From Argyresthia goedartella (lineage: Eukaryota > Arthropoda > Insecta > Lepidoptera > Argyresthiidae): a stretch of 64,000 bases of DNA. A model generated the notes under the pieces. It worked only from the letters and a program-made list of their open reading frames with translations. It did no database searches and was not told the DNA's origin. Location: positions 2,666,001 through 2,730,000 of the forward strand of contig OX463829.1 in assembly GCA_949825045.1 (NCBI GenBank), given 5' to 3'. Positions 18,232 to 29,788 of this stretch are shown here, piece after piece (the stretch's first letter is position 1; each line of letters begins with the position of its first letter). The position numbers were made by a program, and so were the translations under genes.

Positions 18232-18345
18232 TGCAGCGATGGGATAGCCCCCTGTCACAGAAAATGGAGTATTGAATAACTGGTTAAAAGTGGGCACAGT
18301 TGTGCCTCTGCCATCATGTATGAGAAAAGGAGTGCCGCTGTGTTA
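18232..18345 (+). mobile_element. SINE-A, 3' part
   Basis: The copy has GATGGGATAGCCCCCTGTCA, GCACAGTTGTGCCTCTGCCA and a degenerate end (GAGTGCCGCTGTGTTAAG). The head is absent. It lies about 100 bp before the satellite array. Confidence 0.65.
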
Positions 18346-18447
18346 AGTTGTATTTCTCAACGACCCATGACTGCAATAGAGGTCATTTTCCCATTAAAGG
18401 TTTTGAATTTTATTACCGTGGCATTAGGTTTAAAATCGCGATGCCTC

Positions 18448-21400
18448 AAAATGGGGTTGGGTTGTTGTGAGGTTATACTGTCGGTAGTAGTGCGTGTCAA
18501 ATGGGGTTGGGTTGTTGTGAGGTTATACTGTCGGTAGTAGTGCGTGTCAAATGGGGTTGGGTTGTTGTGAGGTTATACTGTCGGTAGTAGTGCGTGTCAA
18601 ATGGGGTTGGGTTGTTGTGAGGTTATACTGTCGGTAGTAGTGCGTGTCAAATGGGGTTGGGTTGTTGTGAGGTTATACTGTCGGTAGTAGTGCGTGTCAA
18701 ATGGGGTTGGGTTGTTGTGAGGTTATACTGTCGGTAGTAGTGTGTGTCAAATGGGGTTGGGTTTTTGTGAGGTTATACTGTCGGTAGTAGTGCGTGTCAA
18801 ATGGGGTTGGGTTGTTGTGAGGTTATACTGTCGGTAGTAGTACGTGTCAAATGGGGTTGGGTTGTTGTGAGGTTATACTGTCGGTAGTAGTGCGTGTCAA
18901 ATGGGGTTGGGTTGTTGTGAGGTTATACTGTCGGTAGTAGTGCGTGTCAAATGGGGTTGGGTTGTTGTGAGGTTATACTGTCGGTAGTAGTGCGTGTCAA
19001 ATGGGGTTGGGTTGTTGTGAGGTTATACTGTCGGAGTAGTGCGTGTCAAATGGTGTTGGGTTGTTGTGAGGTTATACTGTCGGTAGTAGTGTGTGTCAAA
19101 TGGGGTTGGGTTTTTGTGAGGTTATACTGTCGGTAGTAGTGCGTGTCAAATGGGGTTGGGTTGTTGTGAGGTTATACTGTCGGTAGTAGTGCGTGTCAAA
19201 TGGGGTTGGGTTGTTGTGAGGTTATACTGTCGGTAGTAGTGCGTGTCAAATGGGGTTGGGTTGTTGTGAGGTTATACTGTCGGTAGTAGTGCGTGTCAAA
19301 TGGGGTTGGGTTGTTGTGAGGTTATACTGTCGGTAGTAGTGCGTGTCAAATGGGGTTCGGTTGTTGTGAGGTTATACTGTCGGTAGTAGTGTGTGTCAAA
19401 TGGGGTTGGGTTGTTGTGAGGTTATACTGTCGGTAGTAGTGCGTGTCAAATGGGGTTGGGTTGTTGTGAGGTTATACTGTCGGTAGTAGTGCGTGACAAA
19501 TGGGGTTGGGTTGTTGTGAGGTTATACTGTCGGTAGTAGTGCGTGTCGGCAAAAAATGACGTTTGCTAAGTATATGTAAATATCTACAGTAATAAAGTAC
19601 TTTGACTATTGACTATTGACTATTGTCAAATGGGGTTGGGTTGTTGTGAGGTTATACTGTCGGTAGTAGTGCGTGTCAAATGGGGTTGGGTTGTTGTGAG
19701 GTTATACTGTCGGTAGTAGTGCGTGTCAAATGGGGTTGGGTTGTTGTGAGGTTATACTGTCGGTAGTAGTGCGTGTCAAATGGGGTTGGGTTGTTGTGAG
19801 GTTATACTGTCGGTAGTAGTGCGTGTCAAATGGGGTTGGGTTGTTGTGAGGTTATACTGTCGGTAGTAGTGTGTGTCAAATGGGGTTGGGTTTCTGTGAG
19901 GTTATACTGTCGGTAGTAGTGTGTGTCAAATGGGGTTGGGTTGCTGTGAGGTTATACTGTCGGTAGTAGTGTGTGTCAAATGGGGTTGGGTTGTTGTGAG
20001 GTTATACTGTCAGTAGTAGTGTGTGTCAAATGGGGTTGGGTTGTTGTGAGGTTATACTGTCGGTAGTAGTGTGTGTCAAATGGGGTTGGGTTGTTGTGAG
20101 GTTATACTGTCGGTAGTAGTGTGTGTCAAATGGGGTTGGGTTGTTGTGAGGTTATACTGTCGGTAGTAGTGTGTGTCAAATGGGGTTGGGTTGTTGTGAG
20201 GTTATACTGTCGGTAGTAGTGTGTGTCAAATGGGGTTGGGTTGTTGTGAGGTTATACTGTCGGTAGTAGTGTGTGTCAAATGGGGTTGGGTTGTTATGAG
20301 GTTATACTGTCGGTAGTAGTGCGTGTCAAATGGGGTTGGGTTGTTGTGAGGTTATACTGTCGGTAGTAGTGCGTGTCAAATGGGGTTGGGTTGTTGTGAG
20401 GTTATACTGTCGGTAGTAGTGCGTGTCAAATGGGGTTGGGTTGTTGTGAGGTTATACTGTCGGTAGTAGTGCGTGTCAAATGGGGTTGGGTTGTTGTGAG
20501 GTTATACTGTCGGTAGTAGTGTGTATCAAATGGGGTTGGGTTGTTGTGAGGTTATACTGTCGGTAGTAGTGCGTGTCAAATGGGGTTGGGTTGTTGTGAG
20601 GTTATACTGTCGGTAGTAGTGCGTGTCAAATGGGGTTGGGTTGTTGTGAGGTTATACTGTCGGTAGTAGTGTGTGTCAAATGGGGTTGGGTTGTTGTGAG
20701 GTTATACTGTCGGTAGTAGTGCGTGTCAAATGGGGTTGGGTTGTTGTGAGGTTATACTGTCGGTAGTAGTGCGTGTCAAATGGGGTTGGGTTGTTGTGAG
20801 GTTATACTGTCGGTAGTAGTGCGTGTCAAATGGGGTTGGGTTGTTGTGAGGTTATACTGTCGGTAGTAGTGCGTGTCAAATGGGGTTGGGTTGTTGTGAG
20901 GTTATACTGTCGGTAGTAGTGCGTGTCAAATGGGGTTGGGTTGTTGTGAGGTTATACTGTCGGTAGTAGTGCGTGTCAAATGGGGTTGGGTTGTTGTGAG
21001 GTTACACTGTCGGTAGTAGTGCGTGTCGAATGGGGTTGGGTTGTTGTGAGGTTATACTGTCGGTAGTAGTGCGTGTCAAATGGGGTTGGGTTGTTGTGAG
21101 GTTATACTGTCGGTAGTAGTGTGTGTCAAATGGGGTTGGGTTGTTGTGAGGTTATACTGTCGGTAGTAGTGCGTGTCAAATGGGGTTGGGTTGTTGTGAG
21201 GTTATACTGTCGGTAGTAGTGCGTGTCAAATGAGGTTGGGTTGTTGTGAGGTTATACTGTCGGTAGTAGTGTGTGTCAAATGGGGTTGGGTTGTTGTGAG
21301 GTTATACTGTCGGTAGTAGTGTTTGTCAAATGGGGTTGGGTTGTTGTGAGGTTATACTGTCGGTAGTAGTGTGTGTCAAATGGGGTTGGGTTGTTGTGAG

Positions 21401-23529
21401 GTTATACTGTCGGTAGTAGTGCGTGTCAAATGGGGTTGGGTTGTTGTGAGGTTATACTGTCGGTAGTAGTGCGTGTCAAATGGGGTTGGGTTGTTGTGAG
21501 GTTATACTGTCGGTAGTAGTGCGTGTCAAATGGGGTTGGGTTGTTGTGAGGTTATACTGTCGGTAGTAGTGCGTGTCAAATGGGGTTGGGTTGTTGTGAG
21601 GTTATACTGTCGGTAGTAGTGTGTGTCAAATGGGGTTGGGTTGTTGTGAGGTTATACTGTCGGTAGTAGTGTGTGTCAAATGGGGTTGGGTTGTTGTGAG
21701 GTTATACTGTCGGTAGTAGTGTGTGTCAAATGGGGTTGGGTTGTTGTGAGGATATACTGTCGGTAGTAGTGTGTGTCAAATGGGGTTGGGTTGTTGTGAA
21801 GTTATACTGTCGGTAGTAGTGTGTGTCAAATGGGGTTGGGTTGTTGTGAAGTTATACTGTCGGTAGTAGTGTGTGTCAAATGGGGTTGGGTTGTTGTGAG
21901 GTTATACTGTCGGTAGTAGTGTGTGTCAAATGGGGTTGGGTTGTTATGAGGTTATACTGTCGGTAGTAGTGCGTGTCAAATGGGGTTGGGTTGTTGTGAG
22001 GTTATACTGTCGGTAGTAGTGCGTGTCAAATGGGGTTGGGTTGTTGTGAGGTTATACTGTCGGTAGTAGTGCGTGTCAAATGGGGTTGGGTTGTTGTGAG
22101 GTTATACTGTCGGTAGTAGTGCGTGTCAAATGGGGTTGGGTTGTTGTGAGGTTATACTGTCGGTAGTAGTGTGTGTCAAATGGGGTTGGGTTGTTGTGAG
22201 GTTATACTGTCGGTAGTAGTGCGTGTCAAATGGGGTTGGGTTGTTGTGAGGTTATACTGTCGGTAGTAGTGCGTGTCAAATGGGGTTGGGTTGTTGTGAG
22301 GTTATACTGTCGGTAGTAGTGCGTGTCAAATGGGGTTGGGTTGTTGTGAGGTTATACTGTCGGTAGTAGTGTGTGTCAAATGGGGTTGGGTTGTTGTGAG
22401 GTTATACTGTCGGTAGTAGTGCGTGTCAAATGGGGTTGGGTTGTTGTGAGGTTATACTGTCGGTAGTAGTGCGTGTCAAATGGGGTTGGGTTGTTGTGAG
22501 GTTATACTGTCGGTAGTAGTGCGTGTCAAATGGGGTTGGGTTGTTGTGAGGTTATACTGTCGGTAGTAGTGCGTGTCAAATGGGGTTGGGTTGTTGTGAG
22601 GTTATACTGTCGGTAGTAGTGTGTGTCAAATGGGGTTGGGTTGTTGTGAGGTTATACTGTCGGTAGTAGTGCGTGTCAAATGGGGTTGGGTTGTTGTGAG
22701 GTTATACTGTCGGTAGTAGTGCGTGTCGAATGGGGTTGGGTTGTTGTGAGGTTATACTGTCGGTAGTAGTGCGTGTCGAATGGGGTTGGGTTGTTGTGAG
22801 GTTATACTGTCGGTAGTAGTGCGTGTCAAATGGGGTTGGGTTGTTGTGAGGTTATACTGTCGGTAGTAGTGTGTGTCAAATGGGGTTGGGTTGTTGTGAG
22901 GTTATACTGTCGGTAGTAGTGCGTGTCAAATGGGGTTGGGTTGTTGTGAGGTAATACTGTCGGTAGTAGTGTGTGTCAAATGAGGTTGGGTTGTTGTGAG
23001 GTTATACTGTCGGTAGTAGTGTGTGTCAAATGGGGTTGGGTTGTTGTGAGGTTATACTGTCGGTAGTAGTGTTTGTCAAATGGGGTTGGGTTGTTGTGAG
23101 GTTATACTGTCGGTAGTAGTGTGTGTCAAATGGGGTTGGGTTGTTGTGAGATTATACTGTCGGTAGTAGTGCGTGTCAAATGGGGTTGGGTTGTTGTGAG
23201 GTTATACTGTCGGTAGTAGTGCGTGTCAAATGGGGTTGGGTTGTTGTGAGGTTATACTGTCGGTAGTAGTGCGTGTCAAATGGGGTTGGGTTGTTGTGAG
23301 GTTATACTGTCGGTAGTAGTGCGTGTCAAATGGGGTTGGGTTGTTGTGAGGTTATACTGTCGGTAGTAGTGCGTGTCAAATGGGGTTGGGTTGTTGTGAG
23401 GTTATACTGTCGGTAGTAGTGTGTGTCAAATGGGGTTGGGTTGTTGTGAGGTTATACTGTCGGTAGTAGTGTGTGTCAAATGGGGTTGGGTTGTTGTGAG
23501 GTTATACTGTCGGTAGTAGTTTGTGTCAA
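18448..23529 (+). repeat. 50-bp satellite array, about 100 units
   Basis: The unit (AAATGGGGTTGGGTTGTTGT, GAGGTTATACTGTCGGTAGT, AGTGCGTGTC) repeats head to tail with a period of exactly 50 bp and about 1-2 changes per unit. The main polymorphism is C or T in GYGTGTC. The array is interrupted once (19548-19623) by a retrotransposon tail. Rare variants recur in the same order 1650-1750 bp apart, showing block duplication. Short ORFs here are artefacts of the period. Confidence 0.97.
19548..19623 (+). mobile_element. LINE-G 3'-tail insertion inside the satellite
   Basis: 76 bp match the last bases of LINE-G (GGCAAAAAATGACGTTTGCT...CAGTAATAAAG) plus a TTGACTA-repeat tail. The satellite sequence TGTC is present on both sides (19544-19547, 19624-19627), consistent with a short target duplication. 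This is an extremely 5'-truncated retrotransposition event. Confidence 0.8.
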
Positions 23530-23624
23530 ATATATTCCTGGCCTTTAAGATTAGCTTTTAACCTACACTGTTGCTTGATAGCCTTGAATGGAAGCGGAAT
23601 ACTTGAACTTAAAGTCACTTTAAG

Positions 23625-23998
23625 TCAAGTCAGGTCAAGTAAAATTTCTTTATAATGTAAACTATACATATATTTAGCAAACGTCATTTTTGGCTCTTCG
23701 CCATTGGACCATTGTGGGAGAAGGAAGGCGTAGAAACTGCCACAGGTTAAGTTTTAGAAATCTTTTAAAATTTGGTTGTGCTTAATTAATACAAATATTA
23801 CAATATTAAGCCTGCCTGGGAAACCCACTGGGTTTATAGGCAGACGATGTATTAAGTATTAAGTTTTTATATTTTCGTAATAAAATAAATAATAATAATA
23901 AGAAATATTATAATTAGTAAGCAGGAAAAAGAAATTACAATATTATTAACAGCAAGGTCTGTGTTGAGCTAGAATAAGCCCATACAATCCCTTCATTT
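23625..23998 (-). mobile_element. LINE-G 3' UTR copy
   Basis: The reverse complement follows the LINE-G 3' UTR: AACACAGACCTTGCTG, TTAATTAAGCACAAC, the TGTGGCAG/CTCCCACA hairpin region and ACGTTTGCTAAATATATGTA. It carries an extra ~80 bp (around 23800-23880) absent from the main copy. Confidence 0.65.
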
Positions 23999-24399
23999 AA
24001 GTCATCATTTAAGCGGTGTATGTTGCAACTGAGAATAAAGTGACTTATCTAACTAACTATCTTAATCTTTACCTTTAATTAATTGGATAGACCATTAATA
24101 AGCAATGTGTATGCTATTGTCAATATAATGATTCGGTTATTATGCATACTAACCTGCTATTGTTCATGCTTACCAATATCGATGGTTAAAGTAATTAATA
24201 CAGCAAGATTTATCACATTAACCGGTTAGTATATATAATCACCACACGTACGTGGTAGATATGATTAATACTGATTTGCACAACTAATGTCAGGGCAAAA
24301 CACTGCGGTAGCTTAGGTCTTCACCTCACCGCAATACTGACAGACAATATTAGGAACAATTTAACTATGTGTTTAATTTCATCTTTAAAAAACCATATA
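23999..24399. other. Unassigned AT-rich spacer with a shared MITE core
   Basis: The only recognised piece is 24291-24318 (CAGGGCAAAACACTGCGGTA then GCTTAGGT), a core found in several MITEs of this window. No gene is seen. Confidence 0.4.
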
Positions 24400-25565
24400 C
24401 AGGGTGACTGGTAAGTTGACCTACATACGTTGGGAGATGTTAGCACGGATCAAAACCAACCATGAAACACCCGACCCAAAAATTTACCGTTTTCAAGTTA
24501 GGGGCCTTTAATGATTTTCGAGGCAAAATCCCTCTTTTCAACATATTTCGCACCAATTTTCCTAATCTAGGTTATTAAGTCCAGGTATTTTGCTGGTATT
24601 AGGTAAAAATAAAGTTAATTTAATATTTAGAAACAAAAAAGAACCGACCACAGCAAAAAAAACCTATAATACAGGCTTATGGTGAAAACCGAATATCGCA
24701 TGTTTACTTAATGGGGTGACTTTGAAGCAGTGTCACCAAAAAAAAAACTAGTAACTGTTTGTGCAAACAAAACCTAAAACATCTCCAGTTCTCTAGCTAT
24801 TCAATGAGGTACAAAAGTCAAATAAAATGTTTATTATTCTTGGGAAAATTGGGCGACAAAGTAGATAAGGTAGCGGACTCTAAGATGAGCGGTGATTTAA
24901 AAAAAGGGTTTTAAGATGTTGTGAGGGCAAAATTATTTTATTTTTATCGCCCGATGTCCAAAAGGGGGGTGTTATAAGTTTGAAGCGTCTGTCAGTCTGT
25001 CGGTCTGTCTGTGTGTATGCCTGTCCGTGGCACTCTACAAGTCAAACAGGGAACGAATTTTGATGCCGTTTTCTGTAAATAAAAGTAGACATCTCTGCGG
25101 TGGTTCTTAGATACGTTTTGTTAAGATACAATAAGTCAGGGGACCACCCATGTTCCTACTACAATTTCGTAACCTAGTTCTCAATTCATTTTTGACTGCT
25201 CTGGTTGTGAGTTGCCTTCTCATTTTTTCAGATGCGTCAATAATCCTTTGTTTCAAAATGTCTACATTTGCGACAGGATGACCATCTTGGTACACGATAC
25301 TCTTCATGTGTCCCCATAAGTAATAATCCATCGGGGTTAGGTCTGGAAACCTTGCAGGCCATGGTAGTGGACCTCCTCTCCCGATCCATCTGTCTGGGAA
25401 ATTTTCATTCAGCCAATCCCGGACGCCCCTAAAGTAGTGAGCTGGACAGCCGTCGTGTTGATACCACATGTCTCTTATCAGTGCGAGCGGTAAATCATCT
25501 AATAAATCATGTAATTCCGTTGTCAAAAATGTCTGGTACCTTTCACCATTCAAATTTATATACAC
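24400..25565 (-). mobile_element. DNA transposon remnant with DDE-type transposase
   Basis: The unit contains a transposase C-terminal half (25107-25565, minus strand), followed on that strand by about 700 bp of non-coding sequence. It ends at CAGGGTGACTGGTAAGTT (24403), which looks like a terminal repeat. The opposite terminus and the N-terminal half are missing. It may include later insertions around 24940-25060. Confidence 0.6.
25107..25565 (-). pseudogene. DDE transposase, C-terminal catalytic half (IS630/Tc1/mariner-like)
   Basis: About 150 residues are open. The second catalytic Asp sits in MWYQHDGCPAHYFRGVRDWL and the third acidic residue in FPDLTPMDYYLWGHMKS. There are 41 residues between the two Asp, so the spacing would be D41D if that second residue is catalytic. 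The GRGGPLPWPARF segment between them is typical of the insect transposases usually annotated with DUF4817. The frame starts at 25565 without an ATG (GTG) and the helix-turn-helix N-terminus and first Asp are absent. The copy is therefore non-functional. In this superfamily the protein cuts and rejoins the element ends. Confidence 0.75.
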
Positions 25566-25569
25566 ATAG

Positions 25570-26071
25570 CTAGCTACCGCTCACAATGAGTTCATGTTAT
25601 ATTTGTAATTAATTTATAGTGAGTTGGCGAGTTGGTACCTGAAATACAGAACTACCTAGTTCGGGGCCAGCAAACCACTGTTCCTATTAGCGAAACAAAT
25701 TAATCAGTATTTGTAATATTAATTAAGCTTAATTTTGTAAAAACAAAAATAAAAAGTTCTTAGTTCAATTATTTGATTAAGAAAATAAGGAAATAAAATC
25801 TTATGACTTTCAGAAAACCCTCTTGGTGAGTATTAATAAAATTTACTAATAACCTGTTAAAGTTGTTAACCGGACTTATTCCGGACGGCGGATGGCTTAT
25901 TTATTACATTTACCAAAATCAGTGGTTCGTATGAATACTTACCGGTAATGTTTACTAACCGGATTTATCGAGTTCACCCTAACAGATACAGGAATGCGCA
26001 GTAGTCATATTTTTTAATACCTGTACATGCGCAGTAATTCCCGTCAGTGTCGCCCATTGTGACCTATATAA
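25570..26071. other. Unassigned spacer
   Basis: No supported gene. Several ACCGGTTA/TAACCGG-like words recur here and at 24210-24240 and may belong to an unrecognised element. Confidence 0.35.
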
Positions 26072-26310
26072 GGTGACATTTTATTAGCTGACCATATTTG
26101 TGGAATGTTATTACCCCTTATTGTGAAAAATTTTCCCGAAGAAACGCTATTGTCTCAAACGGAAAAAAATGACCCATAATGACCCAATCAGCTGATTACA
26201 AGTTACTATGGGGGGACCCATTCATTCGGTTTTGTTTGCGACCATATTTTTCTTGGGGGAAGTTGTTCATAATGACGGGTACTATCATTCCCTAATGGTC
26301 AGCTATTTAT
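26072..26310. mobile_element. MITE-M copy 1
   Basis: The long inverted termini are GGTGACATTTTATTAGCTGA at the left and AATGGTCAGCTATTTATT at the right. Each is followed inward by the shared arm (TACCC..TTAT..GAA..TTTTCCC, ..TTTGCGACCATATTT). The middle has GATTACAAGTTACTATGG, as in the other copies. It encodes nothing. Confidence 0.75.
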
Positions 26311-26431
26311 TATTTATGCGTAAATTTATTTTGCTTATCATTACGTATAGCTTGTCGAATAGACCATGAGCATATTAAAACATTAAAACACTATAATTTA
26401 ATGCCAAAAATCGCGGGTTCACGGACCTGCA

Positions 26432-26561
26432 GCGGAAGTGACGTAAAAGCTGTTGTCAGTAAGGTACAGACTAATCAGTCAATCTCTTTCTACTTTTTTC
26501 GCATAGGAAAGGGAAGGGAGACTCAGTCCCTTACGGACAGCAACATTTACGTCACTTCCTC
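26432..26561. mobile_element. Small fold-back MITE (~130 bp)
   Basis: The arm GCGGAAGTGACGTAAAAGCT... (26432-26470) pairs with the reverse complement of 26524-26561 (AACATTTACGTCACTTCCTC) over about 38 bp with a few mismatches. The loop is about 53 bp. There is no ORF. Confidence 0.6.
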
Positions 26562-26654
26562 AGATGGGAAGGTTTAAAACAAGTGCTGTTTGACGTTACT
26601 TTAAATTCGTACTGTTTGTTAAAAAATAAGAATAAATAAAATAAAAACGTGTAA

Positions 26655-26952
26655 TAGTAGTTTATGTGACTGCTACATAATTGAGGGCATTAATACCCGA
26701 GAGTGGGTTTATGAAACCAGCTGAAGGCGAGTTTCATAATAATACCACTCGAGAGTTTTAATGCCTAATTATCTACAGTTACATACACTAGTTTATCTAC
26801 ACACATAACATAAGCTGTCTTTGATGTGGTCAGGAACCGCAAGTTTGACCGGCATTGTGGCATTGAGCATTGTTCTGCAGTTTTTTGTAGTACCAACTTC
26901 ACAGACAAACTAGGGGCGGCACGCAGGCGGGCGTCGGCGTTAGAAATTTGAA
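26655..26952 (-). mobile_element. MITE-E copy 2, first half plus flank, interrupted by LINE-G
   Basis: Inverted relative to the 14588-14951 copy, this half runs from the shared flank (TTTATGTGACTGCTACATAA) to ...AGAAATTTGAATG at 26952. There LINE-G begins, and the remainder of the MITE follows at 29660-29788. An 80-bp hairpin element (26686-26765) is an extra insertion compared with the intact copy. Confidence 0.7.
26686..26765. mobile_element. 80-bp hairpin element nested next to MITE-E
   Basis: The ends GGCATTAATACCCGAGAGTG and CACTCGAGAGTTTTAATGCC are imperfect inverted repeats, with TTATGAAAC/GTTTCATAA further in. The intact copy near 14970-14980 lacks it and so serves as the empty site. 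Confidence 0.65.
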
Positions 26953-26989
26953 TGAAACTTTGTAATAGCAGACACTCATTAAACTTTGT

Positions 26990-29390
26990 AATAGCAGAAA
27001 AAAGTTAATTATTTGTGGCGATTTCAATGTAGATTTGCTTGTAGATACAACAGTGAAATAACGATTAATAACTCTGTTCAAATCATTTAATTTATGTCAT
27101 ATATTTCTAGAGCCTACTAGAAATACACTTACCAGCCAAATTTGCTTAGATAACGTTTTCTGTGACTGTGCATTCATAATGAAAAATGTAATTAACTGCT
27201 TACCCTCCGATCACAGTGGTCAAACAGTTTCATTCCCAATTGCCAGTAAAAATAGGACTGATCCATCATTTTATAGGCGTTTTACATCCCATAGACTAGA
27301 GACGTATGTGAAAAAGTTAGATATAAATTTGCCAGTACCGGATTTTGATGAAAAGAACCCAAACAAAATCTACTCAGACTTCTTCAACATTATTCAGAAA
27401 GAAATCAATAAAGTTTTTAAATTAAAGAAAGTCAGTGACTACCTAAATCTATCTATCTATCTAAATTTAATGACTGGGCAACGTTTGGAATTCGTAAAAG
27501 TAGAGTTATCTTATATGACCTTTATGAACAAAAAACCTATAACTTTGATCGAAAATTTCATGACTATGTTAAAAAATATTCCAAAACTTTCAAGTTGGTT
27601 TGTAGAACTGCAAAAACTTTACACATTAATAGAAAAATTCAAAATTCAAATAATAGAATGAAAACAGTTTGGCAAATAATAAACCGCGAAACTGGCAAAG
27701 TTATACCAAGGGACAATGATTTCTGCCTAAAGATAGGTGATGATGTTGTTAAATCCAGCGCTGATGTTGCTCGAGCTTTTGAAACATTCTTCACCAATGT
27801 ACCTGTACTCACAACAGACCGTCTAAATTGATCTCCATATGAAACAGAGACTTAATTAAAAAATAACACTAGCGTCAGTAATGTTTATTGAAAATTTCAT
27901 CATGTATATCCCCAGGACATTGTAAAAACGTTTAAATTACTTAACTTAAAAAATACGAAAGACCTGTGGGGTATATCAGTCAAAGTCATTGGTTCAGTAA
28001 TTCTAGTTATAGCCCCACACTTAGCTTATATATTCAATAAATGTATTGACGATGGGGCTTTCCCAGACCTCATGAAACACAGTAAACTGATACCTCTGTT
28101 CAAGTCGGGAGATAAGGGTGATCCTTCAAATTTCAGACCAATATCTGTTCTTCCAACACTAAGTAAAATATTTTAAAAGATTATACTCAATCAAATGCTC
28201 TCACACTTCAACCGTATAAAACAACTCCACGCCAAACAATACGGTTTCACTAGGGGTAAATCGACTACGGATGTAGGTATTACCCTTATATCTCATATTT
28301 ATTCTGCATGGGAGGCCGCACAGGATGCTATCGGAGTTTTTTGCGACCTGTCGAAGGCGTTTGATTGTGTTGATCATAATACGCTTATAATCAAATTAAA
28401 TCATTACGGAGTTAGAAATAAAGCGTTAGATCTACTAAGATCATACCTAAGCAATAGAATTCAAAAGGCAGAAGTAAACGGCGTAAAATCTGATGGATCG
28501 GGTGTAAAAATAGGTTCCATATTAGGCCCTTTCTTATTCCTGGTATATATTAACGATCTGCCTTTCATGGTGGAGAAATTAACTGACATAGTGTTGTTTG
28601 CTGATGATACTCCGATGGTCTTCAAAATTGAAAGACAAAAAGGAGATTTTGATGATGTTAATAACCTTTAATTGGTTCACAGTTAATAATTTATTGTAAA
28701 ACGCTGGTAAAACCAAGTGTATCAAATTCTCACTTCCAAATGTCAGGCAAGTTGAGACCGGTTTAGTGTTAGACAACAGCATGTTAGAATTAGTAAATGA
28801 TGCGAAGTTTCTTGGAATAATCATTGATAGCAAATTGCAGTGGGGACCCCACATAGATAAATTGGCTGGTAAATTAAGTTTTGCGGCTTACGCTGTTAGG
28901 AATATCAGACAAAGCACGGATGTGGCTACATCTAGGCTAGTATATTTTAGTTACTTTCAAAGAGTCATGTCCTATGGTATCTTGTTGTGGGGGAATGCAG
29001 CGGATATTTAAACTTTTTTTTTATTTTACAGAAAAGGGCTATTCGAGCAATTTATAATTTAAAACGAACAGACTACTTAAGAGAGCTTTTTAAAGAAATT
29101 GACATACTAACTGTAGCTAGTCAATTTATTTTCGAAAATATAATGTATGTACGCAAGAACCTTACAACATTTACAAAACTTAGCGATAGCTGAAATGTTA
29201 ACACAGACTGTGTGCGCCCCGATTTAGACTCGCGAAGGTTAGCAATTCTTTCAAGGGTCAGTGCATTCTCTACTATAATAAGATACCTCTGGAGATTTTG
29301 TAATTGCCATTTGAGCAATTTAAAAAGCATGTTAAAGCGACTTTGTCGAAAAAGGGATATTACAATGTTTGAGATTACTTAAATGACAGG
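26990..29390 (+). pseudogene. LINE-G ORF2 remains (endonuclease, RT, C-terminal domain)
   Basis: Blocks in order are KKLIICGDFNVDLLVDTT, LPSDHSGQ, KDLWGISVKVIGS, NFRPISVLPTLSKIF followed by a TAA, KQYGFTRGKSTTDVG, FCDLSKAFDCVDHNTLI, IGSILGPFLFLVYINDLPF and VLFADDTPMVF. Then come LGIIIDSKLQWGPH, YFQRVMSYGILLWGNAAD and LQKRAIRAIYN. The conserved Gly-Val-Pro-Gln-Gly block reads SGVKIGS, so residues are lost there. Several stops and shifts split it into at least six pieces. It is clearly inactive and older than LINE-B. Confidence 0.8.
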
Positions 29391-29534
29391 ACTATATGGG
29401 GTTAATCTAGTTCAACACAGACCTCGCTGTTAATAATTTTATAATTTATTATTATTGCCTGCTTATTAAATAAAAAGAAACATAATTGAATTAGTTAAGC
29501 ACAACCTATTTTTAAAAGAGATCTAAAAATAAAT

Positions 29535-29568
29535 CTGTGGGAGTTTCTACGCCCTTCTTCTCCCACAG
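29535..29568 (+). repeat. LINE-G 3' UTR hairpin
   Basis: CTGTGGGAG (29535-29543) pairs perfectly with CTCCCACAG (29560-29568) around a 16-nt loop. The diverged copy near 23716-23748 keeps part of it. It is likely an RT recognition structure. Confidence 0.6.
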
Positions 29569-29659
29569 TGGTCCAATGTAGAGAAGAGGCAAAAAATGAC
29601 GTTTGCTAAGTATATGTAAATATCTACAGTAATAAAGTAAAAAAAAATGAAAAAAAAAA

Positions 29660-29788
29660 AATGTCATATATTGACAATTATCAGATAAGAAATGAGTTTT
29701 TACCAAATAGTTTTTTACATTATGCTGGTCTTAACGAGCGGTTTTTAAACGCAGTAAAGAGGGTTTATGATACGTGTGTAGATAAAAG
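29660..29788 (-). mobile_element. MITE-E copy 2, second half
   Basis: It resumes the MITE after LINE-G (TGTCATATATTGACAATTAT, ATGAGTTTTTACCAAATAG) and ends with the terminal motif TTTATGATACGTGTGTAGAT. Confidence 0.7.

Larger units (their letters stand above)
26955..29659 (+). mobile_element. LINE-G, 5'-truncated and degenerate
   Basis: It is related to LINE-B. It begins within the endonuclease, has a decayed ORF2, a 3' UTR with a 9-bp hairpin and the terminal block CAGTAATAAAG plus an A-rich tail. It sits in MITE-E with AATG at both junctions (26951-26954 and the base of the tail at 29660). A 17-bp direct repeat (26955-26971, 26981-26997) marks the 5' junction. Copies of its 3' end occur at 15147, 19548 and 23625. 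Confidence 0.8.

Noticed and set aside
18448..23529. CRISPR-like or coding repeat array
   Set aside because: There are no unique spacers; the 50-bp unit is contiguous. The period is not a multiple of three, so short ORFs such as 18316-18537 are by-products.
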